DNA of 64,000 nt from Euphorbia lathyris. Taxonomy: Eukaryota > Streptophyta > Magnoliopsida > Malpighiales > Euphorbiaceae. The stretch spans positions 1,741,001 through 1,805,000 of the forward strand of contig NC_088915.1 in NCBI RefSeq assembly GCF_963576675.1, read 5' to 3'. A program made the translations under genes and the position numbers. Below, in pieces: positions 43,698-56,998 of the stretch. The notes under the pieces were generated by a model. That model searched no databases. It saw only the letters and a program-made list of their open reading frames with translations, and had not been told where the DNA came from. How positions within the stretch are numbered: position 1 is the stretch's first letter; each line of letters starts with the position of its first letter.

Positions 43698-46484
43698 ATG
43701 ACTAAAGCCTCTTTCAACATCTCCGGTGCCGGTCATTCCAAGGCCACCACCGATGAACAGACAAACAAAACCTCCACTCAGCCTTCTCCATCTAAAGCTA
43801 CTGGACATGGAAAAGAAAAAGCCACTCAAGCTCAGGGAAAACCAGCTAAACCTAGATAGTACATTCGCGTATTCGAGAATGTCCGAGAATGGAAAGTGGA
43901 ACCTTCTCGCTGGGTATCTCAGACCTTCATTGACTCAGAACAACCGTTCTGTGACTGGATAAAGAACAACGGCTGGACTGAGTTGTTCTCCCTACGATTC
44001 CCCACCTACCCTGACCTGGTTATGGAATTCTACCATAACCTCAAAGCTGACGCAAAGGACCATGACTACTTAGTCACTGAAGTCAGGGGAAAGACCATTT
44101 TCATCAACCCAATGTATTTGGGATCCTTACTCAGCCACAAGACTGAGGGTGCTGAGTTAAGAAGAAATGGTGATCAGGAGGACATCTACTATGATGAAAC
44201 CTTCTGTAAGCCTGCTGGGTACATTGGAGAAGTATCCAGCTCGTCCATGGGTCAGCATCAGAAGATGGCCCACTTCCTGCTGGTCCAACTGATCTACCAG
44301 AAGGTCAACTGCACCAGCTCAGCCTTCCACTTCGAGATGTGCTTTATCTGGCACATGCTGACCTACAAACCGATAAACATGCCAGTGTTTCTAATAGCTG
44401 GATTCCTACACAGCACGAACAATCTAAGGCTAGGCTCGCTGATCACAAAGATTCTAGTTGACCACAAGGTTGACTTACAAGGAGAAACCTGTGTGAAAGG
44501 ATCTGAGATCACAGCAGCATCACTGCATGCTCTCAAATTCAACCAACCTTTGAAGAAGGAAAAATTTATTGAGCAGCCAGAGGAGCAAGCTGAGGAAGTG
44601 CTACCTGCTGAGGTGATTGTTCCAGCAAAAGGGAAACGGACTAAAGCTCCAGCCACAAGAAAAAGGAAGCCCACTGGTACTCCATCTAAGGAAGCTGAGC
44701 CTAAGTCCAAAAAGACCAAATCAGCTACTGAGTCAAACCAAGACAAAACTCAGTCAGCTGAAAAGCACAGCAGGCAAGATGAGCCTAAAACTGAGGATAC
44801 AACTGATCCTCCTCAGAAGAAGCAAAAGACTTCTACTCTTTCACCCATCAACGTCCTTCCACTTAACTTCGTAGTCACTTCGGACTCACATTATGCTCAG
44901 CATCATGCTGAAGAAACTGAGCAACAGGAAGATGAGGTGGACCTAGATGAACATTTCGTCACTCAGCTCGAGGAAGAGCTTGAGAATGAAGACACTGAGG
45001 ATGAAGGACATGAACAGGAGCAAGAGAAGGAAGCTGACTCTGAAAGGACAGCTAGTGACCATGATCAAGTTGACCAAGCTCACACTGAGTCAGCTGATGG
45101 AGTTGAACAACATCACGAGCCAACTGACCAGCACACTGCTGATCAGAATTTAGACGACTCTCCATCTCAAGCTGATGTAAATCAAGCTGACCCTCCTCCT
45201 GTACAAAAGACCAGAAGAAGACTGGTAAAGGCCAGCATCTTAGACCAACCAGTCAGCGCACCAGTGCATGATCCATCCAAGGTCAAGATGACCTTCTTCC
45301 GGAAGCAAATTCCTTCTGCACCATCTCCTCAACCTTCACAAGCAGCAGAAAAACAAGCCTCTGTCTCTACTCAGGAACAAGCCGAACAACTTAACTCTGC
45401 AAACCCACCAATCCAAATCGAGCAAAATCTCGAAGAAAACACAGCACCAGTCAGCTCTGAACCCATCCAACCTGACTGTTCCACTGAGGTTGAACCTGCT
45501 AACCCAACAACTATCCAATCAACACTTGGGCAGAACCCAACAATAACCCCAGTCCCTGACCCAGCAACCTCTTCTCTATCTGGTCAAACTGCCATCTCTC
45601 AGGCCACAATCAATGTTACTGAGTCCAGTCAAAGAATCATTGACTCAGTGCAGGCTCTGATTAGAGATATTCAGCATTCAACTCCTCCTGCTGCTGCCAT
45701 TTCCCATATAGAAACTACTCAGCCTTCTCAAGTAACTCAACTTCTCAATGAAGTTAAGGAACTCAAGGACCTGCTGAGTATTCTACTATCTTCACAAACA
45801 CAGCAAGCTAGGTAGGATTCGATTGCTAAGTTAGCTGAGATCTAGCTGACAACAGTACAGTGTCTCACTTCTCTATCTTCCCAGATCCAGAACTTGTCAG
45901 CTGCGAACCCAAATCTCACCACTTCCTCTGAGTTAAAGATGCTGTTTGCTCAGCTCCATACTGAACAAAACAAGACTAATGCACAGCTTGCAAACACATC
46001 TCAATGCTCAATGGAGCAACTCAGTGAGGCAGTTCGGCTACTTAATCTCCACAAGGAAGAAATGGACACCGACCAGCTCAAACAGGATCAAATACTGACC
46101 AATTCCCAGAAGATATTCGACCATGTTAGACACACGAATCTTCAGCGTGAGCACTATGATACTTCACTTCTCAAAACCTTCCACAACTCCTTTGCTGCGC
46201 TGACAGACACAATTACATGGCTGGGAAAAGGACAAGCTTATGTACTCAGTATGCTCAGTGCTGCTGATATCCGTATTAGTCCTGAGGTCCTCAGCAACGG
46301 TGCTCCTATCTTTGATGGCATAGACAAAAGTGCTGATCGTTTGAAGACCTTCTCTGCTGAGCTCTCCAGAGCTGTTCTTTTGGATTCCTTCAAGTTGCCT
46401 CCACCCGGTGCTAGCAAAACGGGGGAGAAGAAAGATCAGCGCAGAACTCAAGCTGAAGGCAGTCAGCAAAAGAAGAAGAAATAG
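43698..46484 (+). pseudogene. Sirevirus A extra ORF, duplicated copy
   Basis: Same protein as 11152-13938. In-frame stops: TAG 43857 and TAG 45843 shared with copy 1, and TAG 45813 private to this copy, where copy 1 has CAG. The main open piece is 43896-45815. Domain content is as described for copy 1. The few differences are scattered substitutions, with no new frameshift. Confidence 0.75.
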
Positions 46485-46908
46485 ATAGCTAAAAAAAAAA
46501 CTTAGTTTACACTTAGCTTATTTCTTCCTTCTTGTAACATGTATTATGTATGCTGACTATCCTATGTTATTTAATTCAATACCTGCATGCATTGTCGACT
46601 CAACTTGTGTTATTTATCCTTTCATGCTAAGTATTATGAATGCATTTTCTAAGTACAAATTGAACTCAGTAAACGAGTAAAATACCTGCTGAATGTAAGC
46701 TGCGTAAAAATTAATGTTTGAACTTGTCTAAAATCAACCATTGAACAAATTAATTACTCAGCGCTCTTTTACTATACTACACTTCCGCTAAAACTGAGTA
46801 AAATAGAATATATCCCACAAGCTGACCTATACTTGAAAACTGATCTTAGACTTATTCAATTAAACCTTAAAATGTTTAGAATAAAACTAAGTCAGTAGCT
46901 CAACCCTG

Positions 46909-47005
46909 ATGGGGGAGTTTACTTAGTCAAATAGGTCAACTATCATGGGGGAGCTCAATGCTGAGTTCCTTGCTGAATAGTTTTGCCAACATCAAAATGG
47001 GGGAG
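46909..47005 (+). other. Three polypurine tracts (duplicate)
   Basis: ATGGGGGAG at 46909-46917, 46945-46953 and 46997-47005, the same spacing as in copy 1. The preceding 3' untranslated region (46485-46908) shows no ORF. Confidence 0.8.
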
Positions 47006-47007
47006 TA

Positions 47008-48354
47008 TGTTGAAACACCTTTCCACAGGATTTTGATTTGACAAAATTATTTGAGTACAATTAAATATTCTATAACACACTAAGTTTAAATGCTTTGATT
47101 TATTGTTACTAATGTGTGTGTTCAATGTTGAGTTTATAATTGTTACAAGACATAAAGATCATAAGGCCCAAGCCCTATATGAAAGTCAAAGCCCAAGTCA
47201 AACAAGGCCAAGATCACTCAGCCCGCGTATTACAAAACGCTGCCGTTGAGTATTGAAACGCAGCTCAGCAATGAAGGATCCAGAAGATCCACGTAGACAA
47301 CTTCGGTAAGAAGCTGCTGAGCTGTCTCGACAAAACGTACAAGATAGCCGCTGACCACAAAGCAACTTCCAGACCAAGTATTTCCTCTTTTCGTAAAGAA
47401 CAGAAGACGCAGGAAGCTGTCTGTTTGACATTACCAGATTTGGAGGAACATACTGCCACACTGACCGAAGAACAGAAGATGCTAGAATCTGATTGGCTAA
47501 GAGAACTGCTGAACAGACTGAGTGAAAACGACATGAAGCCGTTTCCCTCTAACGGTTATTTCGAATTTTGAAATAACCAGAAGCTCTCACAGCTCTCTAT
47601 AAATAGAGCATTCAGAATCCTTATTCCATACAGAACTTTGAGCAAAAGTCGTTACGCTGACCAAAAGTATACAAAAGTTCTGCATCCAAAAGCAAAGCAA
47701 ATCTTACACGACAATTTTCACATCTGTGTAAAAGTCTAGAGTGATTGATCCTCAATCATCTAAGGTGTTCTAGCAATTGTTGTTTAGGACAAATCTTAAT
47801 CATTTCTAGAATTAGAAAGGAGAAGCTGAGTACTCGGTTTTAGTACTTAGTGAATTAGAGTAGAAGTGAGTAGATGTATAGAGGAAGGTACTCTTGTTAT
47901 ACTCAGCTTCTGATTTGTAAAGGGTTTTTGAGTCTCTACCCCTAAAGAGCTCAGTAGTGAATTGGAAATCTCGGAACGTGTTCCGGGGACAGGACGTAGG
48001 CTTAGAAGAAGCCGAACCTGGATAACTCCGCTGAGTGAAGTATTTCTAACCCTTACTCCTTAATACATTGCTTGCTTAAAACAAACTCAAACTGACCAAG
48101 TAAAAGAGGTCAAGCTGAGTTGTGCGCTGCAAACGACTTAGTTCAGGAATAGACTCTAAGTGCTATTTCCTGACTTAAGCAACGAAACTGACCTAGTCAC
48201 CAGTTGACTAAGCCAGTGTCTTGCTGATTGCTCAGCGCCGCTGTCATATACTTTCTTCTTAAGAAAAAGAAGTTTGTCCTAATTATTTAAAAAGGGTAAA
48301 ATAGTTCCTAACCCCCCCTTGGAACTATCTTTGCAACCTTACAAGGGATCAACA
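47008..48354 (+). repeat. 3' LTR of Sirevirus A, duplicated copy, full length
   Basis: 1347 bp from TGTTGAAA to ATCAACA, retaining the 164-bp block lost from 14461-15644. TATA box TATAAATA near 47597. Target duplication GACAT follows. Confidence 0.9.
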
Positions 48355-48749
48355 GACATAACCAACCCGAAGCTCTTTCTTGGAGACTTTGTCACGAACA
48401 AAATGAAAGTCAATCTCTAAGTGCTTAGATCTGTCATGAAAAATTGGGTTAGCAGTTAAATATGTTGCACCAAGGTTATCACACCATAAAACAGGTATTG
48501 TGGAATTGGAGATGCCGATTTCATGCATGAGCTTTTTCAACCAAAGCATTTCAGAAGCAAGACTAGCAAGAGCACGATATTCAGCTTCGGTGGAGGACCG
48601 AGAAACAGTAGTTTGCTTATGTGACCGCCAAGATACAAGATTAGGACCAACAAACACCGCATAGCCAGAGGTAGATTTTCGATCAATGGTGTAAGGGATA
48701 CCATTATTCCTAAAAGAAATTGAAGTTTTCTTCTTGTTCATGGATAGAG
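48355..48749 (-). pseudogene. copia RNase H remnant (duplicate)
   Basis: As 15645-16040: [27 protein letters not shown] and [13 protein letters not shown]. Nearly identical, one missense (RKNG to RNNG). Its C-terminal partner was removed by the deletion at 38350. Confidence 0.88.
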
Positions 48750-49663
48750 TGACCAAAAATTCCACAACATACTCATTAATACGCGGGAAAAAATAGAGGC
48801 GATGTGAGGTGTTGTGTAAGAGGTAGGGTTATATAGGATGATTAGGTAAGTGAATAGGTAGAAATAGAATAAGAATAGGCAAAAATAGGTAGCAAATCGG
48901 AATGGATAGGGCAAGTTTAGCGCGTGTCGCGACCGCGAATGGCAAAGCCGCGGCCGCGGCACGCAAATTTCAGGCGATTCCGCCCTGAAATTATGCCAAA
49001 AACTCTGCTCATACCGAGAATTAATAAATTCTCGATAGAGAATGGGTAAATATGCCTATTTAGGTGCCTTTTGTCATGGATTGTGCATTTATTTGTTGTG
49101 GAATGGTTCCTGAATTTAAAATGAAATGTTCCTGCACTTTAAAAACTTAAATAAATGTCATTAATGCCAAGGAAAACCAAAGGTGTAACCTTAATAAATA
49201 AAATTAAAGAGTAATAAAGTGGTTTATAAGGAATTAATGAAACTTAAATGGTTATTTATGCATATAAGTTAAAAGAACCATATTAAATGCATTATAAGTG
49301 CATATTAATACATATTTAATACATGAATTGATTTGATTAAATCATAACTTAATTCATTGAAAATAAATTGAGTTATAAATAAAATTAAATCTCGATAAAC
49401 GTGTGGAATCATAATAAAAATAAACGTATTAGTTCATGTGAATGTTGTGTAATCTTAATTTTGAGTAAGAATATATAGAGATGACCCATATAAAATATGT
49501 TAAGTATAGATATTGGATCAAATCAATAAGGTTACTAAAATTAAGAATTGAACTAAATAAGATTTTTATTATATAAACATATGTACAAATAATGAAAAAA
49601 AACAAACCAATAGTCAAAAACAAAAAAAAATATATATACAAAAACAACAATGAAAAACGTAAA
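48750..49663. other. AT-rich spacer with GC island (duplicate)
   Basis: Collinear with 16041-16954. The GC-rich island is at about 48917-48965. The 10-bp hairpin stem near 49015 has one mismatch here. No gene seen. Confidence 0.5.
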
Positions 49664-50617
49664 CTATTCTACATATTCATCCCTATCTATTGGGATATCT
49701 TTGGCCTTAAAACGATCAATTTGAAACTGCACGAAAGTTTCACGTTCCGGTGCAGACAAAAATGTAGGCCCTGCCCGAAAGACACGTTTCACAAGTCCTT
49801 CGTGCTCGAGAAATTCATAGTCAATTGTCGGGAAGAATTCATCATCACTCCAGGGAACATCAATTTTACCCTTTAAACCGAGAATTATCCCACAGATTAT
49901 ATTGCCGAACCCAATCTTCTTATCTTTGGATCGAGAAGCGGCGACAAGACCTTCCATTAGAATTTTGGAAGAATCCACTGCATTGCCTTGGAATATATCT
50001 CCAAGAACATACAAATCTATGTCACGGACCACACTACTGAATATGCGCCCGAACAAACTGTGGCACAGAAATTTGTGTAGATACAGCATGGAGTTGGAGC
50101 GAAAAGAGTGATTATAGGCGAGTTTTGAATTGAATCGCCAGAATCCTGTGAGCATTCTCCAAATGTCCGAGGATGTCATGTCCCACCCAGGATGAAGTTT
50201 GATTGTATCCCTTGGGGGAAAACCAAACCAAGCATGCAACTCGGGATAGCCGAAAGTGAAGATTTCGCCGTCTCGACGAAAACTGAGACGTACTCGTCGT
50301 TTATTAGTGAAACGAACGGTACAGAAAAATTCTATAATCCAATCACCTATGATTGGAAAACGCATTTTGGCAAATTTGGTCCACCCTAGGCGTTCCATGT
50401 AGCGATGCATGTCATCACTGATTCCAAGTTGGTTGTTAAGGAATTCATCCATATACAACATTCCGGTGAAGAATGTGTAACGGAGATTCCAATAACGCCT
50501 ACCTTCATCATGGTTGAAGATAGGAAAAAACGCCCCATATCGCTTGGATAGGTCAGGGCGTTTGTTGATTGAGGCAGCATGACGCCTTTTTGGGTTGGTT
50601 TTGTATTTGATAGGCAT
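49664..50617 (-). CDS. Athila ORF1-like protein, intact stand-alone gene (second copy)
   Basis: A 317-codon ORF from ATG 50617, about 99 percent identical in DNA to 16955-17908. Replacements seen relative to the first copy include Thr3Ile, a Phe/Ser near residue 24, Glu/Gly and His/Arg near 65-72, Ser/Pro near 87 and Cys/Ser near 288. The signature YLHKFLCHSLFGR and FGYPELHAWFGFPP are unchanged. Both copies remain open although neighbouring transposon genes are broken. This could mean function, or just youth of the duplication. No LTRs belong to it. Confidence 0.65.
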   Translation of the reverse strand: MPIKYKTNPKRRHAASINKRPDLSKRYGAFFPIFNHDEGRRYWNLRYTFFTGMLYMDEFLNNQLGISDDMHRYMERLGWTKFAKMRFPIIGDWIIEFFCTVRFTNKRRVRLSFRRDGEIFTFGYPELHAWFGFPPRDTIKLHPGWDMTSSDIWRMLTGFWRFNSKLAYNHSFRSNSMLYLHKFLCHSLFGRIFSSVVRDIDLYVLGDIFQGNAVDSSKILMEGLVAASRSKDKKIGFGNIICGIILGLKGKIDVPWSDDEFFPTIDYEFLEHEGLVKRVFRAGPTFLSAPERETFVQFQIDRFKAKDIPIDRDEYVE

Positions 50618-50723
50618 AGTGCAAAGTGTATGTTACTTTTAGCGAAGAACGGTGTTTGTGAAGAAAAATCAGAGTTCTGACAAAGATGAAAATGAAATGT
50701 AACAGAACCTGCATCCTCAATGA

Positions 50724-50733
50724 TTAATTTATA
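50724..50733 (-). promoter_or_regulatory. TATA-like element of the second Athila ORF1-like gene
   Basis: TATAAATTAA, 107 nt upstream of ATG 50617, identical to the first copy. Confidence 0.35.
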
Positions 50734-50868
50734 AGAGTTTAGGATGAAAAGAGGTGTTGTTTGAACCATGAAAAGGTATAATTTGTACCTTTCTGGAATG
50801 AAGAAACTTAATGTTTCAATTGCCAAGAGGTTCGTCGAAAGGGTGAGAGTGTTTCAGGCCTAAGAGTG

Positions 50869-51390
50869 TTTCGGTCAGGAGCAATTTTACCCATAACGTC
50901 TAAAATTGTCTAATTTTACCCCTAACATCAATAGCCAAGAGCAATTTTACTCATAACGTTGATAATTTGGGTCGATTTGAGACACTATTATAAAACACAG
51001 ATATTTTTTTCCTTATTCTGCAACAATTGCATTTCAATTCGTTCTAAAAAATGATTTCATGTTTTTTATAATTTAATAGTAGAATTGGAGATTAATATTA
51101 TAAATTTGGTGAATTTTTTGAATTTTTAGTCCAATTTGTACAAAAAAAAACTGTACTTTTTTATATATTTTTTCACATCCCATCATATGTTGTGATTTGA
51201 CGCAAAGATTAATGATCGACAAGACCGTTTGATAAATTATTTATCAAATTGACCAAATTTATCAACGCTAGGGGTAAAATTGTTCTTGGTTTCCAATGTT
51301 AGGATAAAATTGCACCATTTTCGATATTTTGGACCTTGGGGCAAGATTGCTTATGACCCAAAAGTTAGGATATTTTTGCACCTTAATTGT
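50869..51390 (+). mobile_element. MULE-type MITE remnant upstream of F-box copy 4
   Basis: Same left truncation at TTTCGGTCAGG as copy 2, same right end and right TAGTTTTTG. The shared truncation shows that copies 2 and 4 descend from one junction. Confidence 0.65.
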
Positions 51391-51457
51391 AGTTTTTGTA
51401 ATTATCTTTTAACCCTAATTGTTCACACTCCTTTTCTGATTAGAGTGAGCGGCGGCA

Positions 51458-52575
51458 ATGGCACAACTCCCAAGCGAGTTGATCATCGAAATACTACTGT
51501 GGTTGCCGGTGAAGTCCCTCCTACGTTTCAGATGTGTTTCAAAATCTTTATGCACCGTCATTGATAGCCTTGATTTTATCAATTCTCATCTAAGTAAGTC
51601 TTCTCAAAACTTAAATCTCCGCAAACTGATTTTCTCAGACGAATTGAGTAACAAATTTCATGTTTGTGATGTGAATGTCGATCTTGAAGAAGATATTATA
51701 GGCATAGAAAAACAAGTCTCATCCTCGTTGAAGAATGTCTATGGTTACTGTAAAGGTTTGGTTCTCCTGGATCAAAGTTCATTGTACCAACCTAAATTAG
51801 AACTGTCCCTGTGGAATCCATCCACTCATCGGTGTAAGGATCTTCCTGATTGGCCTTTGGAAGACCCAGCTAATGATCAATTTTATTACTTAAATGGGTT
51901 AGGTTTGGGTTATGATGACGCTATTGATGAGTACAAAGTGTTTTTAAGGGTATATGTCAAGCGAAAACTTGATATTGAAGTTCAATTTTGGATTTATGGG
52001 TTTAAATCAAATATTTGGAGAAGGATTCAGAATCCCCCTTCCCTCGGATACAGAATAGATAGGAATGTGTATCTTCGTGAAATGGGTTACTTCAGTGATG
52101 GTAGTCTACATTGGTTATCCAATTCAGAGATTGTGGCATTTAATATGAGAAATGAGACATTCTCCTTAGTTCCCCAACCTGTTTTATCTTTCAATTCAAC
52201 TGATAGAGTTTTAAGGCAATTACATATTTTAGGAGGGTGTCTTTGCATCAGCTATTTCTGTTGTTCGATGGTGCCCCATGCTTATTTATATATGAGGAAG
52301 AATGAGGGGTTAATCAATTTACTTGGACAAAGTTATACTCTGTTGTAAATCCCTTATTTTTTGACATATCTTGGTTTCAATGTGTGAACGTCATTGGGTA
52401 TTCAAAGGGAGGAGATAAGATTCTCCTTAATGTTGGTATAATGAGTAATATAGTTTCATATGATCTTAGAGAGAAAAGTTTTGCTAAGGTTGGAACATGC
52501 AATGATTCTATTTGGAATGGTCGAATTCTTAGTCTTGAAGTTGAAAGTCTTGTGTCGGTAGGCGGTGGAGCCTAG
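51458..52575 (+). pseudogene. F-box/FBA gene copy 4, frameshifted
   Basis: Start ATG 51458. Identical in layout to the intact copy up to about codon 283, where loss of one T near 52305 shifts the frame and ends it at 52348 after 296 residues. The remaining C-terminal codons continue in the original frame to 52575. The F-box and most of the FBA domain are kept, so a shortened protein is possible. Copy 2's nonsense codon is absent (TAT here), so the two lesions are independent. Confidence 0.9.
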
Positions 52576-52726
52576 TTGTTGAAAGACCAACAAATAAAAT
52601 ATAATTTGTCCTAAATGTGCTATGGTCTAAATATACTCACAACAAAGAACATTAACAGTACAGTGGGATTTTGAGGCCCTTAATATTTTTTATAATGTGA
52701 GTTGGCCAAGGTTTTGTATTTTCCAG

Positions 52727-52811
52727 ATCAACCTGCTGGAGTGAGCGAAGCAAAGGCGGTAGGTCTCATGTGGCTGCTTCTGATAGGTCTGATGTGGCTG
52801 CTTCTGATAGG
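52727..52811 (+). other. Splice-like mini-exon and 24-bp duplication (copy 4)
   Basis: As copy 2, donor GTAGGT. Confidence 0.3.
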
Positions 52812-54167
52812 AAAATGCAGATGGCTTGTGATTGACTTAGTTCTTTATATTACATACTCATATGTACAACTAGCTATTCGACTTCGTAGATTTCTCAATC
52901 ATCTTTATGTCATAGCCATAGAATAACTTTCTTTTTAGAGATTTACTTACAGCAGCTGCTGTTTTCGACATGTTATCCTCCAAGCATAAGCCTCTATATT
53001 CGAGACTTACTATGCTGATCATTCATACTCTTTCACGTATATATCATTTGATCATGTTTATAAGGGACAACATCAAGGATACTTTGTTCCATCTTTCATG
53101 AGAATTTTTCGAAAATTCCTTATGTGGTCTAAATGTATATTTTTGTGTTTAATACATTTATGTGTATTGAAGCTTAGCTATACAAGTAAGCAACTGAACC
53201 CACAAGGGTGACGAAGATTAAGACCTTTTGGACATTTCAACATTATTTTCTTCCTTCTGCACACCCAAATTTGCCATTAAAACTGAAATTTAGAAACAAC
53301 TTTTGTCTTGAGGAGCGTCTTTCTATTCCTCCCCTCCCATTCTTTTTATACACGTACTACTACAATCCTAACAAGGGTAGTTTGGATATTTTTGTAATTA
53401 CTAAGGGATAAATTTTAGTTTTAACTTAAAGAGTTCCCCTAGAATAAAATTTGAGTGTTATCAAATAGCAAAAGACATTTCTCAGGTCTTAAACTTTTTC
53501 TAGGTATTCTATTTAGTCGCTCTATTTTTATTAATTGATTCTTAAATTTTTTTTTTGGCTTAGATCCCTATTATAAGTTTAAAATCAATTAGATACTCAA
53601 CCTATTCTTTAAAAGTCAAATAGATCTCTAACCCTGTATTTTATATTTTAACTTTAGTTGTCAGTTCAGTTATTTTATATTTTGGATACGATTTTTATCA
53701 TTATTTTATGATATTTTCAGTCATCAGTTCAACTCTAGTAATCAAATAAACCTAGTCGATGATATATACACATTTTTTTTAATTACTAGGTATAACACTG
53801 ATTTTGGTTCGATTTAACGGAATATGTTTTTATTAAATCTTAACTGGTAATCCAAATCTAAAATATTATAAAATATTGATCTACTTGAACTGAAAATATA
53901 AAATAGCTCAACTAAAATTTATTTCAATCATAAGAGGGATTTAAATAACAATTTTAACATACGTTAAGAATGTAATCGATGATTTTAAATAATTAAAAAG
54001 CTAATTGAGTTTTAATATATAGACTGATGACCTAATTGATGGTTTTAAAAGCCAAAATCTAATATGACTTTTACCCTATAGTTTACGGGTTGAATTTAAA
54101 AATATTGAAAGGTTTAATTGACTAAAAAAAATCGCACCATTGAAGTTTATCTGTTGTAGTGACGACA

Positions 54168-55390
54168 AATGCACGTTTTAGGGTTTTTTGGGTGTTTCAT
54201 TTTAATTTTTTCGGTATATTAAGTGCTCTAAAATTAAAATTGATGAGCTTATATATTAAAGTCAACCATTAATTAATTAATTGGGTCAAGAACTAAGATT
54301 AATGGTTGAAATTTCTCAATTAGGTCAAAAAATTGAAAAATAATTCGTTGAAAAAAACAATAAAAGCCCGTGAAAATAACTAAATCGGATTTTTAAGGTC
54401 ATAAACGGCCAAATTTGGCCAAAAGAGGGTGGAGGCCACAACCTTGCTATGTGTTTTAACCGTTGGTCCGTTTCCGATGGGATTAGGGGAACGAAACTCT
54501 AAAAGAAATCCTAATTTTGAAACTTGACACTTTTTTTGACCTAATTATTTTGATCTCGAATTAACCCTAATGAAAGTGTCAAACCAAATTTGATTTTAGA
54601 TTGAATTGATGCTACCATATATCTTGAGATTAATCAATAAAGAATAAATTGATCCGAACCCGAATATGTAAATACACGTTTTAAGGTTTTTCAGGTGCTT
54701 TCATTTTTTTCGGTATATTAAGTGCTCTAAAATTAAATGTGGCGAGCTTATTGCCTTAAAGTCAACCATTAAGTAATTAATTAGGTCAAAAATAAGATTA
54801 ATGGTTGAAATTCATTAATTAGATAAAAAAAAGTGAAAATTATTTCGTAGAAAAAAACAACAAAAGCCCATGAAAATCATTAAATAGTATTTTGAGGTCC
54901 TAAAAAGCCGAATTTATCTAAAAGATGGTGGGGCCCATAGTTTTGTTGTGGGTTTTGATCGTTGACCCATTTCCTAACGGATTAGGGGTACGAAACCCTA
55001 AACCCTGATTTTGAGACTTGACACTTTTTTTGACATAATTATTTTGATCACGAATTAACCCTAATTAAAGTGCCCAACCAAATTTGATTTTGGATTGAAT
55101 TGATCCTACTATATATCTAGGGGATTAATCAATAAAGAATAAATTCATTCGGACCAAATATATAAATACACATTTTAGGGTTTTTCGGTATATTAAGTGC
55201 TCTAAAATTAAAAGTGGCCAGCTTGTTAGATTAAAGTGAACCATTATTTAATTAATTAGATGAAAAACTAAGATTAATGGTTGAAATTTATTAATTAGGT
55301 CAAAAAAGTGAAAAATATTTCTTAGAAAAAAACAAAAAACAAAGCAAGAATCACTAAATCGTATTTGTTAGGTCTTAAAAGAGGGTGAGA
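54168..55390 (+). repeat. Tandem array of ~0.5-kb units (copy 4)
   Basis: Three units; the 66-bp deletion seen in copy 2 is absent here, so that deletion is private to copy 2. Confidence 0.7.
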
Positions 55391-55510
55391 CCAACATTCT
55401 TCTATCATGTCTCTTTATGCTTTTCTTTTGGATGATTGTAAATATCATCTTATCTCTTTTAATGACGTTGTTGTTTTTTATGTTTGTTTCTCTACGAATA
55501 GGGTTGCTCA

Positions 55511-55597
55511 TCAGGACCGGTCCAATGATAGTGGTATTCTAAACCGTTGGGACACTTGCTGATCCTAATGCAAATTTCGTTTTAGACCTTGTATACC

Positions 55598-55628
<31 letters not shown>

Positions 55629-55702
55629 AACAAATTTTGGACCCCCTAACAACCATTGGCCCTAGGCCTGCGCACTCCTGGCCTAGACCCAGGGCCGGCT
55701 CT
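55511..55702 (+). mobile_element. hAT-type MITE (copy 4)
   Basis: Flanked by GTTGCTCA at 55503-55510 and 55703-55710; left end AGGACCGG as in copy 2; short (TA)n at about 55598-55625. Confidence 0.65.
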
Positions 55703-56690
55703 GTTGCTCACTAGCTAGTTGTTGTAGCCTATTATATGCCTTGTATTTCCTATTTAATACCATACTTTATATCTTCATTTTCTAGTGTTCGCCAACACTA
55801 TTTTCTTCTCTCCTCCCTCGGGGTTAGGATCCTCACATTGTCGCACGGAATATTTGGAAATGTAATAACTTAAAAGTATGTGACCAACTTTGACAGTTAA
55901 ATTTGATTCTCTCGCCCAAAAAATTTAATAAAATCAATCCATGAAAAACCAAAAATCACAAAAATGGCATCATTTTGTATAAAAAAAATTATTTTAACAA
56001 AACATAACTATAGATATTCACGGGAATTTATACACGGGGAAGAATTTTCACGGAGCGGATATAGTAATCCTTATCCCTATCACCATTTTGGCTTTGGCGA
56101 GAAATTATCTCCCGTGCCCATCCCTATCCCTAATTTATTCCTAATTTTCACTTATTACTAATCCCCATCGGGTTGGAAACATGTAGTTTTTTTATAATGC
56201 CCGATTACCATCCCTACATACAAATTGAGTGATAATGAAATTTGTGAATGGACAGAGTGCTCCATCAATAACAATTGAAATTGACACAATTTCAAACATC
56301 AGTGTAAATTCGCTCAACTTGTAAACATTAATGGTATTATTATGTTAGTTATGATGTTAGAGGTAAAATTACTTTTGCTGGACAATATTAAAAGTATTTT
56401 TTGCACTTTATATATATACATATAATCTTATTCACTATTATGAAAAAACATTATTTTTGCTCCATTCTCGACACGTGCTATGCCATGAGTCAATTCTCAT
56501 TATGGCGACATATGTTTTGGTCACATTGCGAATAGACATTGTTAAAAAGTTAATTAATTAATAGATTAATACATTTTTTGTCCCTATACTTGTTTCAAAA
56601 AACCAACTAGTCCTTTATATTTGGAAAAAATTCTAGTAACCCATGAATTTATTTAAATTGACCAATTGACTTTTTTGAAAGGTACATAGT

Positions 56691-56871
56691 TGAAACAATC
56701 ATGATTCTCCAGTGATTTGGTATTGATAGAGTTTGTGCTTAAATAAGCTTTACAAGATAGAATCGGTTACAACAATAATTCTAAAGATACAGGGAGTAAA
56801 TCAAGCTAACAATATCTGACTAAATCAAAGACTAATTCTAATATGTATATTTACAAATATATCCTCTAACA
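56691..56871 (-). mobile_element. LTR of the old minus-strand copia element (copy 4)
   Basis: Same 181-bp LTR as 4168-4348 and 23884-24064. Confidence 0.75.
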
Positions 56872-56998
56872 TTCCCCCTCAAATTAATGGCGGAGCCACT
56901 GTTAATTTGTCACGAAGATGTTGAAACCGAGCCTTGGAGAGTGGTTTGGTGAGGATGTCAGCAATTTGATCAAGGGTGGGGACATAACCAACCCGAAG
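56872..56998 (-). pseudogene. copia RNase H C-terminus, remnant (copy 4)
   Basis: Encodes the same VPTLDQIADIL-type C-terminus as copy 1, then is cut at 56998 after ACCCGAAGCT, where chromovirus sequence begins. Confidence 0.8.

Larger units (their letters stand above)
38351..48354 (+). mobile_element. Sirevirus A, duplicated copy, 5' LTR deleted
   Basis: The same insertion as 4463-15644, copied by the segmental duplication: the 3' target duplication is GACAT at 48355-48359. At 38350/38351 the flank equivalent to 3992 joins directly to the region equivalent to about 5843. The copia LTR and RNase H end, the 5' LTR and the primer site are therefore missing (about 1.85 kb). Without these it cannot be transcribed or copied as an element. 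The interior and 3' LTR are complete. Confidence 0.9.
52576..56690 (+). repeat. F-box downstream block, module copy 4
   Basis: Collinear with copy 2 and sharing its variants (GTAGGT near 52759 and the ~60-bp block near 56010-56070), with a private deletion of about 45 bp near 52928. No gene seen. Confidence 0.85.
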
